Assembly: GCA_963834755.1 (NCBI GenBank)
Contig: CAWICQ010000012.1
Coordinates: forward strand, 928,477-992,476
DNA from: Dokdonella_A sp963834755
Lineage (GTDB): Bacteria > Pseudomonadota > Gammaproteobacteria > Xanthomonadales > Rhodanobacteraceae
Direction of reading: 5' to 3'
Length of the DNA stretch: 64,000 nucleotides
The notes beneath the pieces were generated by a model. It saw only the letters and a program-made list of their open reading frames with translations. It did no database searches and was not told the DNA's origin. Every line of letters begins with the position of its first letter. The first letter of the stretch is position 1. Made by a program: the position numbers and the translations under genes. This document shows positions 45,442-57,297 of the stretch, piece by piece.

Positions 45442-46017
45442 ATGCGCTCTTCACCGGCGACTACGATCGCCCAGCCCCAAGGCACAAACGCCTCGACGAT
45501 CTGGACAATCGGCCACTCCACGCGGCCGCTGGATGTGTTCCTCGATCTCCTCGCGCACTTTCGAATCCAAGCGGTCGCCGATGTGCGCCGCTTTCCCGGT
45601 TCGCGCCGGCAGCCTCAATACGCGTCGGTCGCATTGGAGCAGCGCTTGCAGAACACGGCATCGCCTATCGCTGGTTTCCCGCCCTCGGCGGCCGGCGCCG
45701 GGCACGGCCGGATTCGCCGAATATCGCCTGGCGCAACGCGTCCTTTCGTGGCTACGCCGACTACATGGAAAGCGCTGAGTTCGCGAGCGGTTTACGCGAG
45801 CTGATCGAGTTCTGCGCTCGCCAGCGTACGACGCTCATGTGCGCCGAAGCCCTGTGGTGGCGTTGCCATCGCGCGCTCATTGCCGATGCTGCGCGTGCAC
45901 GGGATCGAAGTGGTGCATATCCTCGATGCGCAGCACACCGTCGCGCACCCCTACACATCCGCCGCCCGAATCGTAGACGGGCAGCTGAGCTATCAGCACT
46001 CCGAAGCCGAGCGGTGA
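45442..46017 (+). CDS. DUF488 family protein (frameshifted)
   Basis: After a short leader the product reads TIWTIGHSTRPLDVFLDLLA, HFRIQAVADVRRFPGSRRQP, then across frames YRWFPALGGRR, ASFRGYADYMESAEFASGLR, TLMCAEALWWRCHRALIADA, and EVVHILDAQHTVAHPYTSAA, ending YQHSEAER. These are the DUF488 landmarks, including the GHS start and the CAE-x-x-CHR block near the end. The enzyme chemistry is not established. Frame changes occur near 45640, 45790 and 45890. It forms a pair with the DUF2945 gene. Confidence 0.8.
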
Positions 46018-46039
46018 AACGAGTCCATAGATACCGCTC

Positions 46040-46584
46040 TTACCGTGCGAGGACTCCAGACCAGGCTTCAGCCGCAACTTCATGTGCGTCGTGATCGATT
46101 AGGTCGCCGTGGGACAATACGATCTGCCGAAAGTCCCACGCCAATATGCGCCGAAGCGACTTCGCCGCCGCGATCCGGTCGTTCCACCCCATCCGGTATT
46201 CGGGCGCGGGCCTGGGATCCCCCACATGCGCAATACGTATTTGAACCAGAACTTCAATGCACCCCCTGTGTTGGGCGTCGCGTCGGTGAAGTTCTCGATG
46301 AGGTCAACAAGGATCAGAGTGCGGCTGGCGCGGTGATACATCGCAACCTCGCGCATAATGCGCGTCCCTTGCACGAGCACCTGGTCGATTCGCCCCATCC
46401 AGTCCGCGGGCGCTAGATCGCCGAGAACGCCATCGTAATTCAGATCGTCGGGTTGCGGGTTGTTTCCCGGGGTGAATATCGCCGTGGCGTTGGCACCCGT
46501 GGAGCCTACGAACAGCGAGCCTGCGAACGCGCCCGCGAGCGCCAGGGCGGTGACAGCCCCATGTTTTCTCGTACCACGTGTCAT
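46040..46584 (-). CDS. Chimeric DUF4336 protein with signal peptide
   Basis: The first 35 residues are a signal peptide (HGAVTALALAGAFAGSLFVG), followed by FTPGNNPQPDD. From there the protein matches the second half of DUF4336: LNYDGVLGDLAPADWMGRID, QVLVQGTRIMREVAMYHRAS, RTLILVDLIENFTD and, after an indel near 46205, GWNDRIAAAKSLRRILAWDF and RQIVLSHGDLID. DUF4336 is metallo-beta-lactamase-like and normally has about 100 more residues at its N-terminus and no signal peptide. So an unrelated secretion signal has been joined in frame to a DUF4336 C-terminal half. Such a product would lack the first metal-binding motif. Confidence 0.55.
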
Positions 46585-47397
46585 TTACATACTTCCTCTG
46601 TTACACGTCACCTCGCGTCACAGAGACGCAGGTCCTGTGCCAGGAGCTCGGACGGACCGGAAAATGGTTAATGATCAGATATTTAGGAAAATAACGCCCG
46701 AACGTTGACCTATGGGGACGCCCGAGTTGTCAAAAATTCCGACGGTTCTGATCTCGCTTTGCTGCCCTACCGGCGGTACTCGCACAAGCCGCGAACTGCC
46801 GAAACCAAAGCATTGCCTAGCTTTGCGTAAGGCCGGTCAAAACTGCCCCACTGTCAATATTTCCGACACTCCTTTTTCCACACGGGTTTAACTTGGCTTA
46901 ACCGAGCGGCCGAGATCCGTGCCTGGCCTACCCTTTGCGGGCGACCTGGGCAACCGGTCGAGCGTAAATAATCCCGACAGTACCCCGAACGGTCAGATAG
47001 AGCCGCCCCGTATTTCTGGATCGGGCCGAATCCTCGATCCGGCGGTCGCAACTCGCATCGCCCTACTGCGGCGGCGCGTGATCTCCGACACTGGCGAATG
47101 CGGTGCCGAGCAGCACCAGATTGGCGGGCTCTTCGACCGGTGTGCAGCCCGGCGTGCATTCGCGCCGTTCAAAATGGCGTCGGGGTCGCTTCCAAACGAG
47201 AGAGTTGCGGCTGTCGCCGCGGTATCCGCCGTGATGGCCGATAGTAAGGGTAGGCGGGTGGAGGGCAGCGTAACCCGCCGTTCCTCTTCGTGACCGCCGC
47301 AGCCGATAACCCCGGCTTTCACCGGGGTTACTCGTATACACATTGATTGGCGGCCGAAGCGACGACGCCCGCGAGGGGCGCCGCTTTGCTTGGTTCG
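46585..47397. other. Gene-poor stretch with a possible PEP-CTERM remnant
   Basis: No complete gene. On the minus strand near 47062-47150 a frame reads CTPVEEPANLVLLGTAFASV, and the next frame gives ITRRRSRAMR. Together they resemble a PEP-CTERM sorting signal (PEP, hydrophobic stretch, basic tail) split by one indel, at the end of a vanished exported protein. This is weak evidence. Confidence 0.25.
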
Positions 47398-48638
47398 CTA
47401 GTTGCCGATGACCTTTGCGGCCCTCAGCTCCTCGATGTCGCTGTCGCTCAGATTGAGCCAGGTGGCGAACACCTCGTCGGTGTGCTGGCCGAGCTTCGGC
47501 GAGGGCTTCAGCTCGGGCGGCTTGCCGTCGAAGCGCACCGGCCAGGCCTCGCACATCCAGTCGCCGTCCGGGTGGTTCATCGTCTGCATGATGCCGCGCT
47601 TGTCGAAGCTCTCGTCGTTCTGCAGTTCGAGCGTGTCGTGGACCGCGCCGGCCGGCACCCCGGCCGCGCCGATGATCTGCATCGCCTCTTCCTTGGTGTG
47701 GTTCTTGGTCCACTCGGTGATGATCTCGTTGATGAAGCCTTCGTTCTTGTTGCGCTCTTCGTTGGTCGCGAAGCGCGGGTCGCCGATCAGCTCCTCGCGG
47801 CCGATGACCTTGAGCAGCCGGTTCCAGTGCTCGGGGTTGGCGCGGCTGCAGAAGATGTAGACGTAGTCGTTGTAGCCGAACGGCTTTGTCGGGTAGATGC
47901 CGCACGGCGCCGGCGCGCCCGAGGTCGACTGCGCGCCCATGCGCGGCGCCGCCTTCTTGTTGCCCTGCTGCGCCATGACCGCGAACGAGGTGCGGATGTA
48001 GTGCATGACCGAATCCTGCATCGCGAGTTGCAGGCGGCGGCCCTTGCCGGTCGACTTCTTCTCGTAGAGCGCGCCGAGGACGCTGATCGCCATCAGCATG
48101 CCGGTGCCGGTGTCGCCGATCGTACAGCCGGGCTTGACGGGCGGCTGGCCGGGCTCGCCGGTGACGCTCATCGTGCCGCCCGCGGCCTGCGCGATCATGT
48201 CGAAGGCGAGCGATTTCTCGTACGGGCTGCCTTCGCCGAAGCCTTTGACCTGGCAGTAGATGATGCCGGGGTTGATCTCCTTCAGCACATCGTAGCCGAG
48301 GCCGAGGCGCTCGATCGTGCCGGGGGCGAGGTTCTCGGCGAACACATCGGCCTTCTTGACCAGCTCCTTGACGAGCTGGACGCCCTCGCGGCGGTCTTGA
48401 GATCGACCGTCGCCGATTTCTTGTTGGCGTTGAGAATCTTGAAATAAACGAATCGGTCGCGTTCGCCGGTGCTGCGATGCGCCGGCCGGGGTCGCCGCGT
48501 CTTCGGGTTCTCGATCTTGACGACTTCGGCGCCGAGCCAGGCCAGCGCCTCGGTGCAGGTCGGCCCGGCCTCGAACTGGGTCAGATCGACGACCCGAACG
48601 CCCTGCAGGCAGTTAAGCGGCGCAAAATTTCCACTCAT
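47398..48638 (-). CDS. CaiB/BaiF-family CoA-transferase (formyl-CoA transferase-like)
   Basis: From the Met at 48638 (MSGNFAPLNCLQGVRVVDLT, then QFEAGPTCTEALAWLGAEVV) the product has about 413 residues. After frame changes near 48430-48490 and 48395 it continues without a break: NLAPGTIERLGLGYDVLKEI, YCQVKGFGEGSPYEKSLAFD and MIAQAAGGTMSVTG. The conserved Asp of family III transferases is in the FDMIAQAAGG block. Enzymes of this type move CoA between carboxylic acids such as oxalate and formate; the exact substrate is not certain. GGAGGAG is nine bases before the start. It lies downstream of the DUF4396 gene's 3' end on the same strand. Confidence 0.82.
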
Positions 48639-48847
48639 TCCTCGCATCTCCTCCATACGGCAAGCATCGCCGCAACAGCGATCGGGAACGATAGCGCAGA
48701 AACCGCTGCCACGAAACCCGCCGAATCCTGCGATCAGCCCTGCATTGCACCGAACGGAGGGAAGCGGGACACGCGGTTTTATTGACCCGGCCTGGTGCGC
48801 CTGCGGCGTGAGCGGGTTTGGTCGGCGCTCGCGACGGCGCGTGCCGG

Positions 48848-49585
48848 TCACATTTTCTCTTTCACGCCGATGCGCAGCAGCCACCAGTTGACCGGATAGG
48901 CTGGTGGCGAAGCCGCACAGCATCGCGATCTGCATCATGAACCAGAACTCGACCGTGTTGACCTCGAGCTTCACGCCGAGCACGTGCCGGAAGATCACGA
49001 AGTGCGGCGATGGCCATGAAGCCGTACATGCCGACCTGCCAGGCGGTCAGCGACAGCGTATCGGCCTTGATCGCCGCCACGATGCCCTGCCGACCGAGAG
49101 CCTGCGCATCGGCGCGATGGTGAAATACTGGAACACGATGCCGAACACGAAGGCGAAGATGAAGTCGAGGACCCAGACCGCGAACATCTTCTCGGCGAAA
49201 ACGGTCTGCCAGCCGAAGCCAGACGGCGATCGCCGGCACGACAAAGGCCAGCCATTCGGCGCAGATGTCGCCGAGCGTGCAGCCGCTGCCGCAATGCGTC
49301 GCGCCTTGCGCGACCATCGCCGGAAACGGCGTCTGCGTCTTGTTCGGCGGCTCCTCGCCTTGCTCCCTCGCCGCCATCGGCGCCTCGCGCGTGCGCCAGC
49401 CGGCCGTACGTGAAATAGCCCCAGAGCCGCAGCGCCGTGCCGAACAGCGCCGTCACCGGCCAGACGACGTTCATGATCCACATGTGCTGCGGATGCCGGA
49501 ATTCATCGACGACGATGACGCCGGCGCAAACAAATCCCAGCGCCAGCGAAACAATCGATAGCGCGTGGAGCCAGTCCGGCACCAT
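48848..49585 (-). CDS. DUF4396 membrane protein (frameshifted)
   Basis: The start MVPDWLHALSIVSLALGFVC and VDEFRHPQHMWIMNVVWPVT is typical for DUF4396. In other frames follow GATHCGSGCTLGDICAEWLA, the Cys-rich motif of the family, then FAVWVLDFIFAFVFGIVFQY, IKADTLSLTAWQVGMYGFMA, EVNTVEFWFMMQIAMLCGFA and YPVNWWLLRIGVKEKM before a TGA at 48848. The stitched protein has about 245 residues and five or six membrane spans. The role is unknown; the His/Cys motif suggests metal binding. At least four indels are needed. Confidence 0.75.
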
Positions 49586-49763
49586 ATCAGCATCCCATTG
49601 CTGTAGTTCTCCTCACGAACGATTACCCTGCGGAACGGGTTCATCCCCCGATCATCGCGGAACGCCAGGGTGGGTTGGCGACGGCTGCCGCGAAAACAAC
49701 TCCCGGCGGCGCCGCGCCGGGATTATGATGCGGCCACAATCAATTCAGGCTGCGGGTGGCGGC

Positions 49764-51265
<1,502 letters not shown>

Positions 51266-51327
51266 CCGGCGGCGGTGAAGCGGCGGCCTCGATCGCCGGG
51301 AGCGGAAAGCTGAAGGGGAGAGCGGGC

Positions 51328-51501
51328 ATGGGGTCGGTCGTCAATCTCAACAGGTTTCGCAAGGCCAAGAAACGCGAAGAAGCCGAGCGTCGCGCCGCCG
51401 AGAATCGGGTCGCGTTCGGGCGCACCAAGGCCGAGCGCCGCAAAGCGCAGGACGAGCGCGAGCGGGCCGACCGCGACCTCGAAAACAAGCGGCTCGACTG
51501 A
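51328..51501 (+). CDS. DUF4169 family protein
   Basis: Fifty-seven residues (MGSVVNLNRFRKAKKREEAE, then RRAAENRVAFGRTKAERRKA). It matches DUF4169, short, highly charged, helical proteins of alphaproteobacteria with the VNLxRxRKxxxR...NRxxFGRTKAE pattern. The function is unknown. GGGGAGAGC lies before the ATG. It is 63 bp after mmsA on the same strand and is intact. Confidence 0.8.
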   Translation: MGSVVNLNRFRKAKKREEAERRAAENRVAFGRTKAERRKAQDERERADRDLENKRLD

Positions 51502-51599
51502 GCCAGCCGATCACAGCCGGGCCGCATCCCGGGCCGCGCCGACGTGACGCGGGTGACGTCGCAGCGCTCCGGGATGAGCGGACGGCGCCGCCGCGGTTC

Positions 51600-51855
51600 A
51601 TCGCGGCGCGGTATCGGTTTCCTGAGTCGAATTCCTGGCTCAAATCGGCGCCGAACAGCCGCTCTTCGAGGATCAGCGCCGTCACCGTCATCGACCAGGA
51701 CCCGGCTCGGTTTGTCGGTATCGGCCAGCCGGCAGGCTTCGGCGATCGCCTCCTCGCGGCCGCCGAATTCTCCGCGCGTATGGCTCTTCGCCCTCCTTTG
51801 TTATCGTCCATCTTCCATCGGCCGGATGAACCCGATAGACGTGACGTCCCAACAT
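51600..51855 (-). CDS. DUF2188-like small protein (frameshifted)
   Basis: From the Met at 51855 it reads MLGRHVYRVHPADGRWTITK followed by EGEEPYA; after an indel near 51780 it continues EFGGREEAIAEACRLADTDK and PSRVLVDDGDG. The layout (strand, GGW/GRW turn, helix with EAIAEACRLA, strand VLVDDG) resembles DUF2188, small proteins of unknown role. The end is unclear because the frame stays open past the expected stop, so the left coordinate is approximate. Confidence 0.45.
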
Positions 51856-51953
51856 CGATATCCCTCGTTTGCTGATTTCGCTCGGGTCTGCGTCGCCAAC
51901 ACGCCTTCGCGGAGCGGCGTTCCCGCCGTCGCGGCTGCGCTCCCGCGTCCCGC

Positions 51954-51990
51954 AAAAAAAAACCGGGATCAGCGTCTGCGCCGATCCCGG
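51954..51990 (-). terminator. Rho-independent terminator (minus strand)
   Basis: CCGGGATCAGCG and CGCCGATCCCGG form a long stem around TCTG (51963-51990). On the minus strand it is followed by nine T (the A run at 51954-51962). It ends transcription coming from the ECF sigma gene. Confidence 0.85.
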
Positions 51991-52364
51991 ATCAAGGCTG
52001 CGGGTGGCAAACCCGCGACAGGGAGACTTTGCCGAACCGGACCGCGGATTTAAGGGCGAGGGTCCGGGCTCGCCCGCAGCCGCTTGTCGCGGCTTGCTCC
52101 ACAAACGATGCTGACCGAACGCAGGTTCCCTGGAACGGGCGCGGAATTGGCCAGGACACGGCGCCGTGTGCGGCGTGTCGCGGACGGGCCGCTGAGCCGT
52201 CCTGCGGGTGGCTCAGGTCGGCGCGACGCGCGCGGCTGCTCTTGGCCGCGCCGCGCAACTGCCGCGGCGCTTCGCTGCAGCGCGCCTTTTTGGCAAACGC
52301 CGCGATCGGTGCGCGATCGTGAAACCGCTTGCCGGCCGATTTCAGCAGCGCCGCATCGGCCATG

Positions 52365-52869
52365 ATCAATTCGGCCTGCCGGTCGGGCACGATGCCCATC
52401 AGCCGGCGCAGCGACTCGCGACCGCGCGACAGGCGCGAGCGGATCGTGCCGACCGGGACGCCGAGCACCTCGGCGACTTCCTCGTAGCGCATCCCTTCGA
52501 GACCGACGAGCAGGATGACCGAGCGCTGCTCCTCGGGCAGTTTGCGCCATCGCGCGTTCCAGGTCGCGCAATTCCAGCCGCTTTCCCTGATGCGGCGCGC
52601 GGGTCAGCATCGGTTCGGTCTCGCTGAGCCCGACCGCGGCGCCCTCGCGCACCGCGCGGCGCACGTGGTTCACATATTGATTGTGCAGGATGGTGAATAG
52701 CCAGGCCCGCAGATCCGTTCCTTCCTGCCACAGATGCAGCTTTCCGAGCGCGCGGGTCAGGCAATCCTGCACGAGATCGTCCGCTGCCGCGACATCGCGC
52801 GCGAGCGCGCGCGCATAACGGCGCAGGCGCGGGATTTCGGCTTCGATGCTCCGATGAAGTGTCGGTCAC
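52365..52869 (-). CDS. ECF-type RNA polymerase sigma factor (frameshifted)
   Basis: Starting near MTDTSSEHRS at 52869, the stitched product of about 168 residues shows region 2 (LVQDCLTRALGKLHLWQEGT then DLRAWLFTILHNQYVNHVRR) and region 4 (LPEEQRSVILLVGLEGMRYE then EVAEVLGVPVGTIRSRLSRG). It directs RNA polymerase to a small promoter set, often for envelope or oxidative stress. No anti-sigma gene is recognised beside it, although the frame past the probable stop at 52365 runs on for another 100 codons. Frame changes are near 52800 and 52550. A terminator for the transcript is at 51954. It diverges from an OmpR-family response-regulator gene at 53086. Confidence 0.82.
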
Positions 52870-53085
52870 GAAGTATTCCTCCCGCTAGACGCGATCGGCC
52901 TGGCGCCGATCCGAACTGAGCGCGAACTTTAGCGGCGGGCTGTAATCCGATGATGTCAGCGGCCTTCCGTTTTGTGTAAGGAATTGTAACCATGTGTGCT
53001 GCGCACCATATGCGTGCCGCGATAGGAGGCATCCGTCCTCTTCGACACGCAGCAGCGCGACGCAGTAAGGCGGAGATCGCCCTAG

Positions 53086-53806
53086 ATGACCGAGAACGGC
53101 CATATCCTGATCGTCGACGATCAGCAGGAGATCTGCGACGTCGTTCAGGAGTATCTGACAGGCGAGGGTTACCGCGTCTCGACGGCGCATGACGGCGCCG
53201 GGATGCGCCGGGTCATGCGCAAGGCCCTGTCGATCTCGTGATCCTCGACCTGATGCTGCCCGGCGAGGACGGGCTGACGCTGGCGCGCTCGCTGCGCAGC
53301 GAATCCGGCGATCGGCATCATCATCCTGACCGGCCGCGGCGAGACCGTCGACCGCATCATCGGCCTGGAAATGGGGGCCGACGATTATCTGCCGAAGCCG
53401 TTTCACCTGCGCGAGCTGCTGGCGCGCGTCAAGAGCGTGCTGCGGCGGGCCCACGACCGCGCCGGCGACAGCCGCGCACTCGACCCGCTCGCGCGCGCGC
53501 TTCGCCGGCTGGAACCTCGACCTGTCGAGCCGCGAGCTGCTGTCGCCGAGCGGCGAGGAGGTCCGGCTGACCACCGGCGAGTTCGACCTGCTGGCGGCCT
53601 TCGTCAACAACGCCAATCAGGTGCTGTCGCGCGACCGGCTGCTCGATCTGGCGCGCAACCGCGAGGCCGGACCGTTCGACCGCACGATCGACGTGCAGGT
53701 CGGCCGGCTGCGCCGCAAGCTCGAGGACGATCCGCAGAACCCGACGCTGATCAAGACGGTGCGCGGCAGCGGCTACATCTTCACCCCGACGGTTGAGATG
53801 AACTGA
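53086..53806 (+). CDS. OmpR/PhoB-family response regulator (frameshifted)
   Basis: The start MTENGHILIVDDQQEICDVV has the acidic pocket. The phosphoacceptor Asp is in LVILDLMLPGEDGLTLARSL and the conserved Lys in YLPKPFHLRELLARVKSVLR. The C-terminal winged helix reads LTTGEFDLLAAFVNNANQVL, then RTIDVQVGRLRRKLEDDPQN and IKTVRGSGYIFTPTVE. Total about 240 residues. Frame changes are near 53215, 53310 and 53500. No sensor kinase gene is next to it, so it may be an orphan. It is divergent to the ECF sigma gene with a 216-bp spacer that holds both promoters. Confidence 0.88.
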
Positions 53807-53840
53807 GCCTCGCACTGTTCGCTCGACAAGGGCCGCGGGA

Positions 53841-54983
53841 ATGACAACGATCCTTCTCGGTGCGGCGTCGGCCGCGATCTGGGTGTACCTGATCGCGCTG
53901 CGCGGCGGCTTCTGGCGCATCCGCGCCGAGCCCGCCCCGGTTTCGCCGCCGCCGCGGCGGGTGACGGCGGTGATCCCGGCGCGCGACGAGGCGGCGGTGA
54001 TCGGCCGCGCCGTTGCGTCGCTGCTCGCGCAGCGATTATCGCGGCCCGTTCGCATGTCATCCTCGTTGACGATCACAGCAGGACGGCACGCTGAGATCGC
54101 GCTCTATCGGCGGCGCGCGAGCCGGCGCCCGGATCGGCTGACAAGCACGCGCGCGAGCCGCTTCCCGCCGGGCTGGACCGGAAAGCTGTGGGCCCTGGCC
54201 ACGGCATCAGAGCGCGCGCGCGCTCGTCAGCCCGACTACCTGCTGCTCACCGACGCCGACATCGTCCACGCGCCCGACAATTTCCCAGCTCGTCGCGCGG
54301 GCCGAAGGCGGGCGGCTACGACCTGGTTTCGTTGATGGTGAAGCTGCATTGCCGGACCTTCGGGGAGCGGCTGCTGATCCCGGCTTTCGTGTTTTTCTTC
54401 TTCATGCTCTATCCGCCGCGTGGACGTCGCCGAACCGGCGCGGCGCACCGCGGCGCGCGGCCGGCGGGTGCATGCTGATCCGCCGCGAGACGCTCGACGC
54501 GGATCGGTGGCATCGACGGCATCCGCGGCGAAATGATCGACGACTGCGCGCTGGCCCGCCGGTCAAGGCGGTCGGCAAGGTCTGGCTCGGCGCCGCCGAC
54601 GACACGTCAGCATCCGCGAATACGGCTCGTGGCGCCCGATCTGGGACATGATCGCGCGCTGCGCCTTCGCCCAGCTCGGCTACTCGGCGCCGGCGCTGCT
54701 CGGCACGGTCGCGGGGATGGCGGTGGTGTATCTCGCGCCGCCGGTGCTGCTGCTCGCCGGGCCGGCGCCGGCGCGGGTTCTCGGCGCCGCTGGCCTGGGC
54801 CGCGATGAGCGTGACATTCGTGCCGGTGCTGCGCCTCTACCGCGTTCCGGTCGCGCTCGCGCCGCTCTTGCCGGCCGCCGCGCTGTTCTACACGGCCGCG
54901 ACGGTGTGGTCGGCCGATCCAGCACTGGCGCGGCCGCGGCGGGCGCTGGAAGGGCCGCTTTCAGGCGATCGCCGGCGCGCTGA
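53841..54983 (+). CDS. HpnB-like family 2 glycosyltransferase (frameshifted)
   Basis: After an N-terminal membrane segment (TILLGAASAAIWVYLIALRG) comes the GT2 domain: VTAVIPARDEAAVIGRAVAS, LPPGWTGKLWALATASERAR-type block, PDYLLLTDADIVHAPDNF with the DxD motif, LVSLMVKLHCRTFGERLLIP and AFVFFFFMLYPP, GGCMLIRRETLDA, EMIDDCALARR. C-terminal membrane spans follow (LLGTVAGMAVVYLAPPVLLL). This order is that of HpnB proteins linked to hopanoid gene clusters, though no other hopanoid gene is visible here. About 380 residues; several one-base indels. The end at 54983 is approximate. Confidence 0.75.
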
Positions 54984-55002
54984 AATCGGGGCCAGGACGC
55001 GA

Positions 55003-55984
55003 GATCACGTTTCGAGGACGATCCTGCCGGCATAACGGCGCGACAGCAGCGCCTCCATCGCCGCGCCGGCCTCGGCCAGCGGAAAGGTCCGGGCGACGAG
55101 CGGGTGAGCCGGCCGGCTTCCCACCAGCGCAGCAATTCGGCGAGGTTGCGGCTGACCAGCACCGGATCGCGCGCCGCCTGCGCGCCCCAGACGACGCCGA
55201 TCACCGAGATGTTCTTGACCAGGATCAGATTGGCCGGGACCGACTGGATCCGGCCCGCCGCGAAGCCGATGACCAGCATGCGCGCTTCCCAATTGACGCG
55301 CGCGCAGGGCCTGGTCGAACGCGTCGCCGCCGACCGGGTCGTAGACGACATCGGCGCCGAGCCCGCCGGTCAGCTCGCGCACCCGGTCGCGGATGCTCTC
55401 GCCGCGGTAGTCGATCAGTTCGTCGGCGCCGTGCTCGCGGGCGACCGCGCAGCTTTTCGGGGCCGCCCGCCGCCGCGATGACCCGCGCGCCCAGCTGCTT
55501 GCCGATCTCGACCGCGGTCAGCCCGACGCCGCCCGCGGCGCCGAGCACCAGCAGCGTCTCGCCGGGCTGCAGATGGCCGCGATGGGTCAGCGCGAAATGC
55601 GAGGTGCCGTAGGCGACCGGAAAGGCGGCGGCGGTGACGAAATCCATCGCGTCCGGGATCGGCACGACCGCGTCGGCGTCGACCACGATCTCCTCGGCAT
55701 AGCCGCCGCCGAAGCGCAGCACCGCGAGGACCCGCTGTCCGACCGCGAGATGGGTCACCTCGGCCCCGATCTCGACGACCTCGCCGGCGGCCTCGAGACC
55801 GGGAGTGAACGGGAACTCGGGCTTGATCTGATACTTGCCGGCGATCATCAGCGTGTCGGCGAAATTGACGCCGCAGGCGCGCACCCGGATGCGCGCCTCG
55901 CTCGGCTGCAGCGGCGGGCGCGGCGGCGTCCTCGAACCGTAGGCTGTCGGGAGCCCCCCATTCGCGGCAGAAAACCGCTTTCAT
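55003..55984 (-). CDS. NADPH:quinone reductase-like zinc-type dehydrogenase (MDR family)
   Basis: From the Met at 55984 (MKAVFCREWGAPDSLRFEDA) about 325 residues of the quinone-reductase branch of medium-chain dehydrogenases: IRVRACGVNFADTLMIAGKY-type block, PFTPGLEAAGEVVEIGAEVT, VAYGTSHFALTHRGHLQPGE, the NADPH loop LVLGAAGGVGLTAVEIGKQL, and LGADVVYDPVGGDAFDQALR. Zinc-binding Cys are absent, as is usual for the QOR group. It probably reduces quinones or enoyl compounds with NADPH in the cytosol. Indels near 55900, 55455, 55300 and 55100 were bridged. It converges with the glycosyltransferase gene. Confidence 0.85.
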
Positions 55985-56088
55985 CCGACTCCTCCGTCTT
56001 GGCGTCGCCGAGAATCTGTTTAAAGAATAATGGAAGCGTCGCATAGCATCGGGAAGGCATAAGAAAGGGTGCTTATTTCAGCGTTTCC

Positions 56089-57195
56089 TTAAGCCGCAAA
56101 CCTGGCGACGGCGGCCTCGTCGAATTCGAGACCGAAGCCAGGCTTGTCGGACAGAGTGAGCATTGCCGTCGCGCAGCGCCGGGGTCTCGCGCGAACAGCG
56201 CCAGCGTCCACGGCATGTACTCGACGGTCAGCCCGTTCGGCGCGGCGGCGACCAGTGGCACGTGCATTCCGGCAGCAGGTGGCTGACGACCGGCAGGTTG
56301 AACGCTTCGGCCATGCCGGCGACCTTCATCCATTGCGTGACGCCGCCGGCGCGCACCAGGTCGATCATCACGATGTCGACCGAGCGCGCCTCGATCATGT
56401 GGCGGAACGGCACGATGCCGTAGACGATATTCGCCGCCGCAGACCGGCGTCGCCAGCGCCGCGGTCGACGCGCGCGATGCCCGGCGTAGTCGTCGTGCGT
56501 CGGTCACGTCCTCGAGCCAGAACAGGCCGACCAGCATCCTCGACCCGGCGGCCGATGTCGATCGCCTGCTCCGGCCGCCAGCGCTGGTTGATGTCGCACA
56601 TCAGGTGGATGTCGGGGCCGATCGCCTCGCGCACCGGCGCGCATGCGCTCGACCTCGCTGGCGGGCGTGGTGAGCGCCGGGCAGCGCCAGCTGCGTCTTC
56701 ATCTCGCGCAAGCCCTTTTCCACCAGCGCGCGCGGCGGCTGTCACCAGCGTCGTCGAGCGGCAGGCCGCGCCGCAGCGCGCCGCTGGCATAGGCCGGCAC
56801 GCGTGTCGCGCAAGCCGCCGAGCAGCTTCCACAGCGGCAGGCCGAGCGCCTTGCCGCGGATGTCCCACAGCGCGATGTCGATCGCCGACGAGCGCCAGCG
56901 TGAAGATGCCGCCGGGCCCGGAACCGCCCGCGGCGGCGCGCAGCTTCGGCGATGACGCCTCGACGCCGCAGCGGGTCCTCGCCGAGCGCGAGCGCGCCAA
57001 ACTCGTCGACCGCGCGCCGCAGGCTGCGGTCAGCGCGCCGCCGTAAAAGGTGACGCCGAGCCCCTCGATCCCGTCATCGGTGCGCAGCCGCAGGGTCACG
57101 AAGGGACGCGGCGCGCTCGGGTTCTCCGGCGTCCGCGAGCGGGTCGTCCTCGGGGACGGCGAGGATTTGGGTGGAGAGGAAGCCAGTTTCACCGA
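56089..57195 (-). CDS. Mandelate racemase/muconate lactonizing enzyme family, copy 1 (many frameshifts)
   Basis: An enolase-superfamily enzyme of about 365 residues in stitched frames: RPFVTLRLRTDDGIEGLGVT and FYGGALT at the N-terminal cap, SGPGGIFTLALV, then VREAIGPDIHLMCDINQRWR (metal-binding Asp), a broken LFWLEDVTDA (Glu/Asp), DIVMIDLVRAGGVTQWMKVA, and GMAEAFNLPVVSHLLPE with the general-acid His. It abstracts a proton next to a carboxylate, using Mg2+; the substrate is unknown. It lies directly upstream-to-downstream in tandem with copy 2, on the same strand, with very similar blocks. It needs eight or more indels, the densest of the window, so boundaries are approximate. Confidence 0.7.
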
Positions 57196-57297
57196 TCGTC
57201 CTCCGATCATCAGCGCGAAGCTTCGGGCCCCCTGCGAAGGCAGGGCCCATTTTTCGACCGACGGCTGCTCGATGGTCCCTGCCTTCGCGGAACCCGC

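Noticed and set aside
46700..47400. Contig chimera between two organisms near 47 kb
   Set aside because: Indel density and gene content change here, but dense indels also occur at 30-35 kb, and all recognised families fit one alphaproteobacterium. There is no direct evidence of a join. Read mapping would decide.
47347..48447. 366-codon plus-strand frame
   Set aside because: It is the antisense of the CoA-transferase gene, whose product matches a known family continuously over 315 codons.
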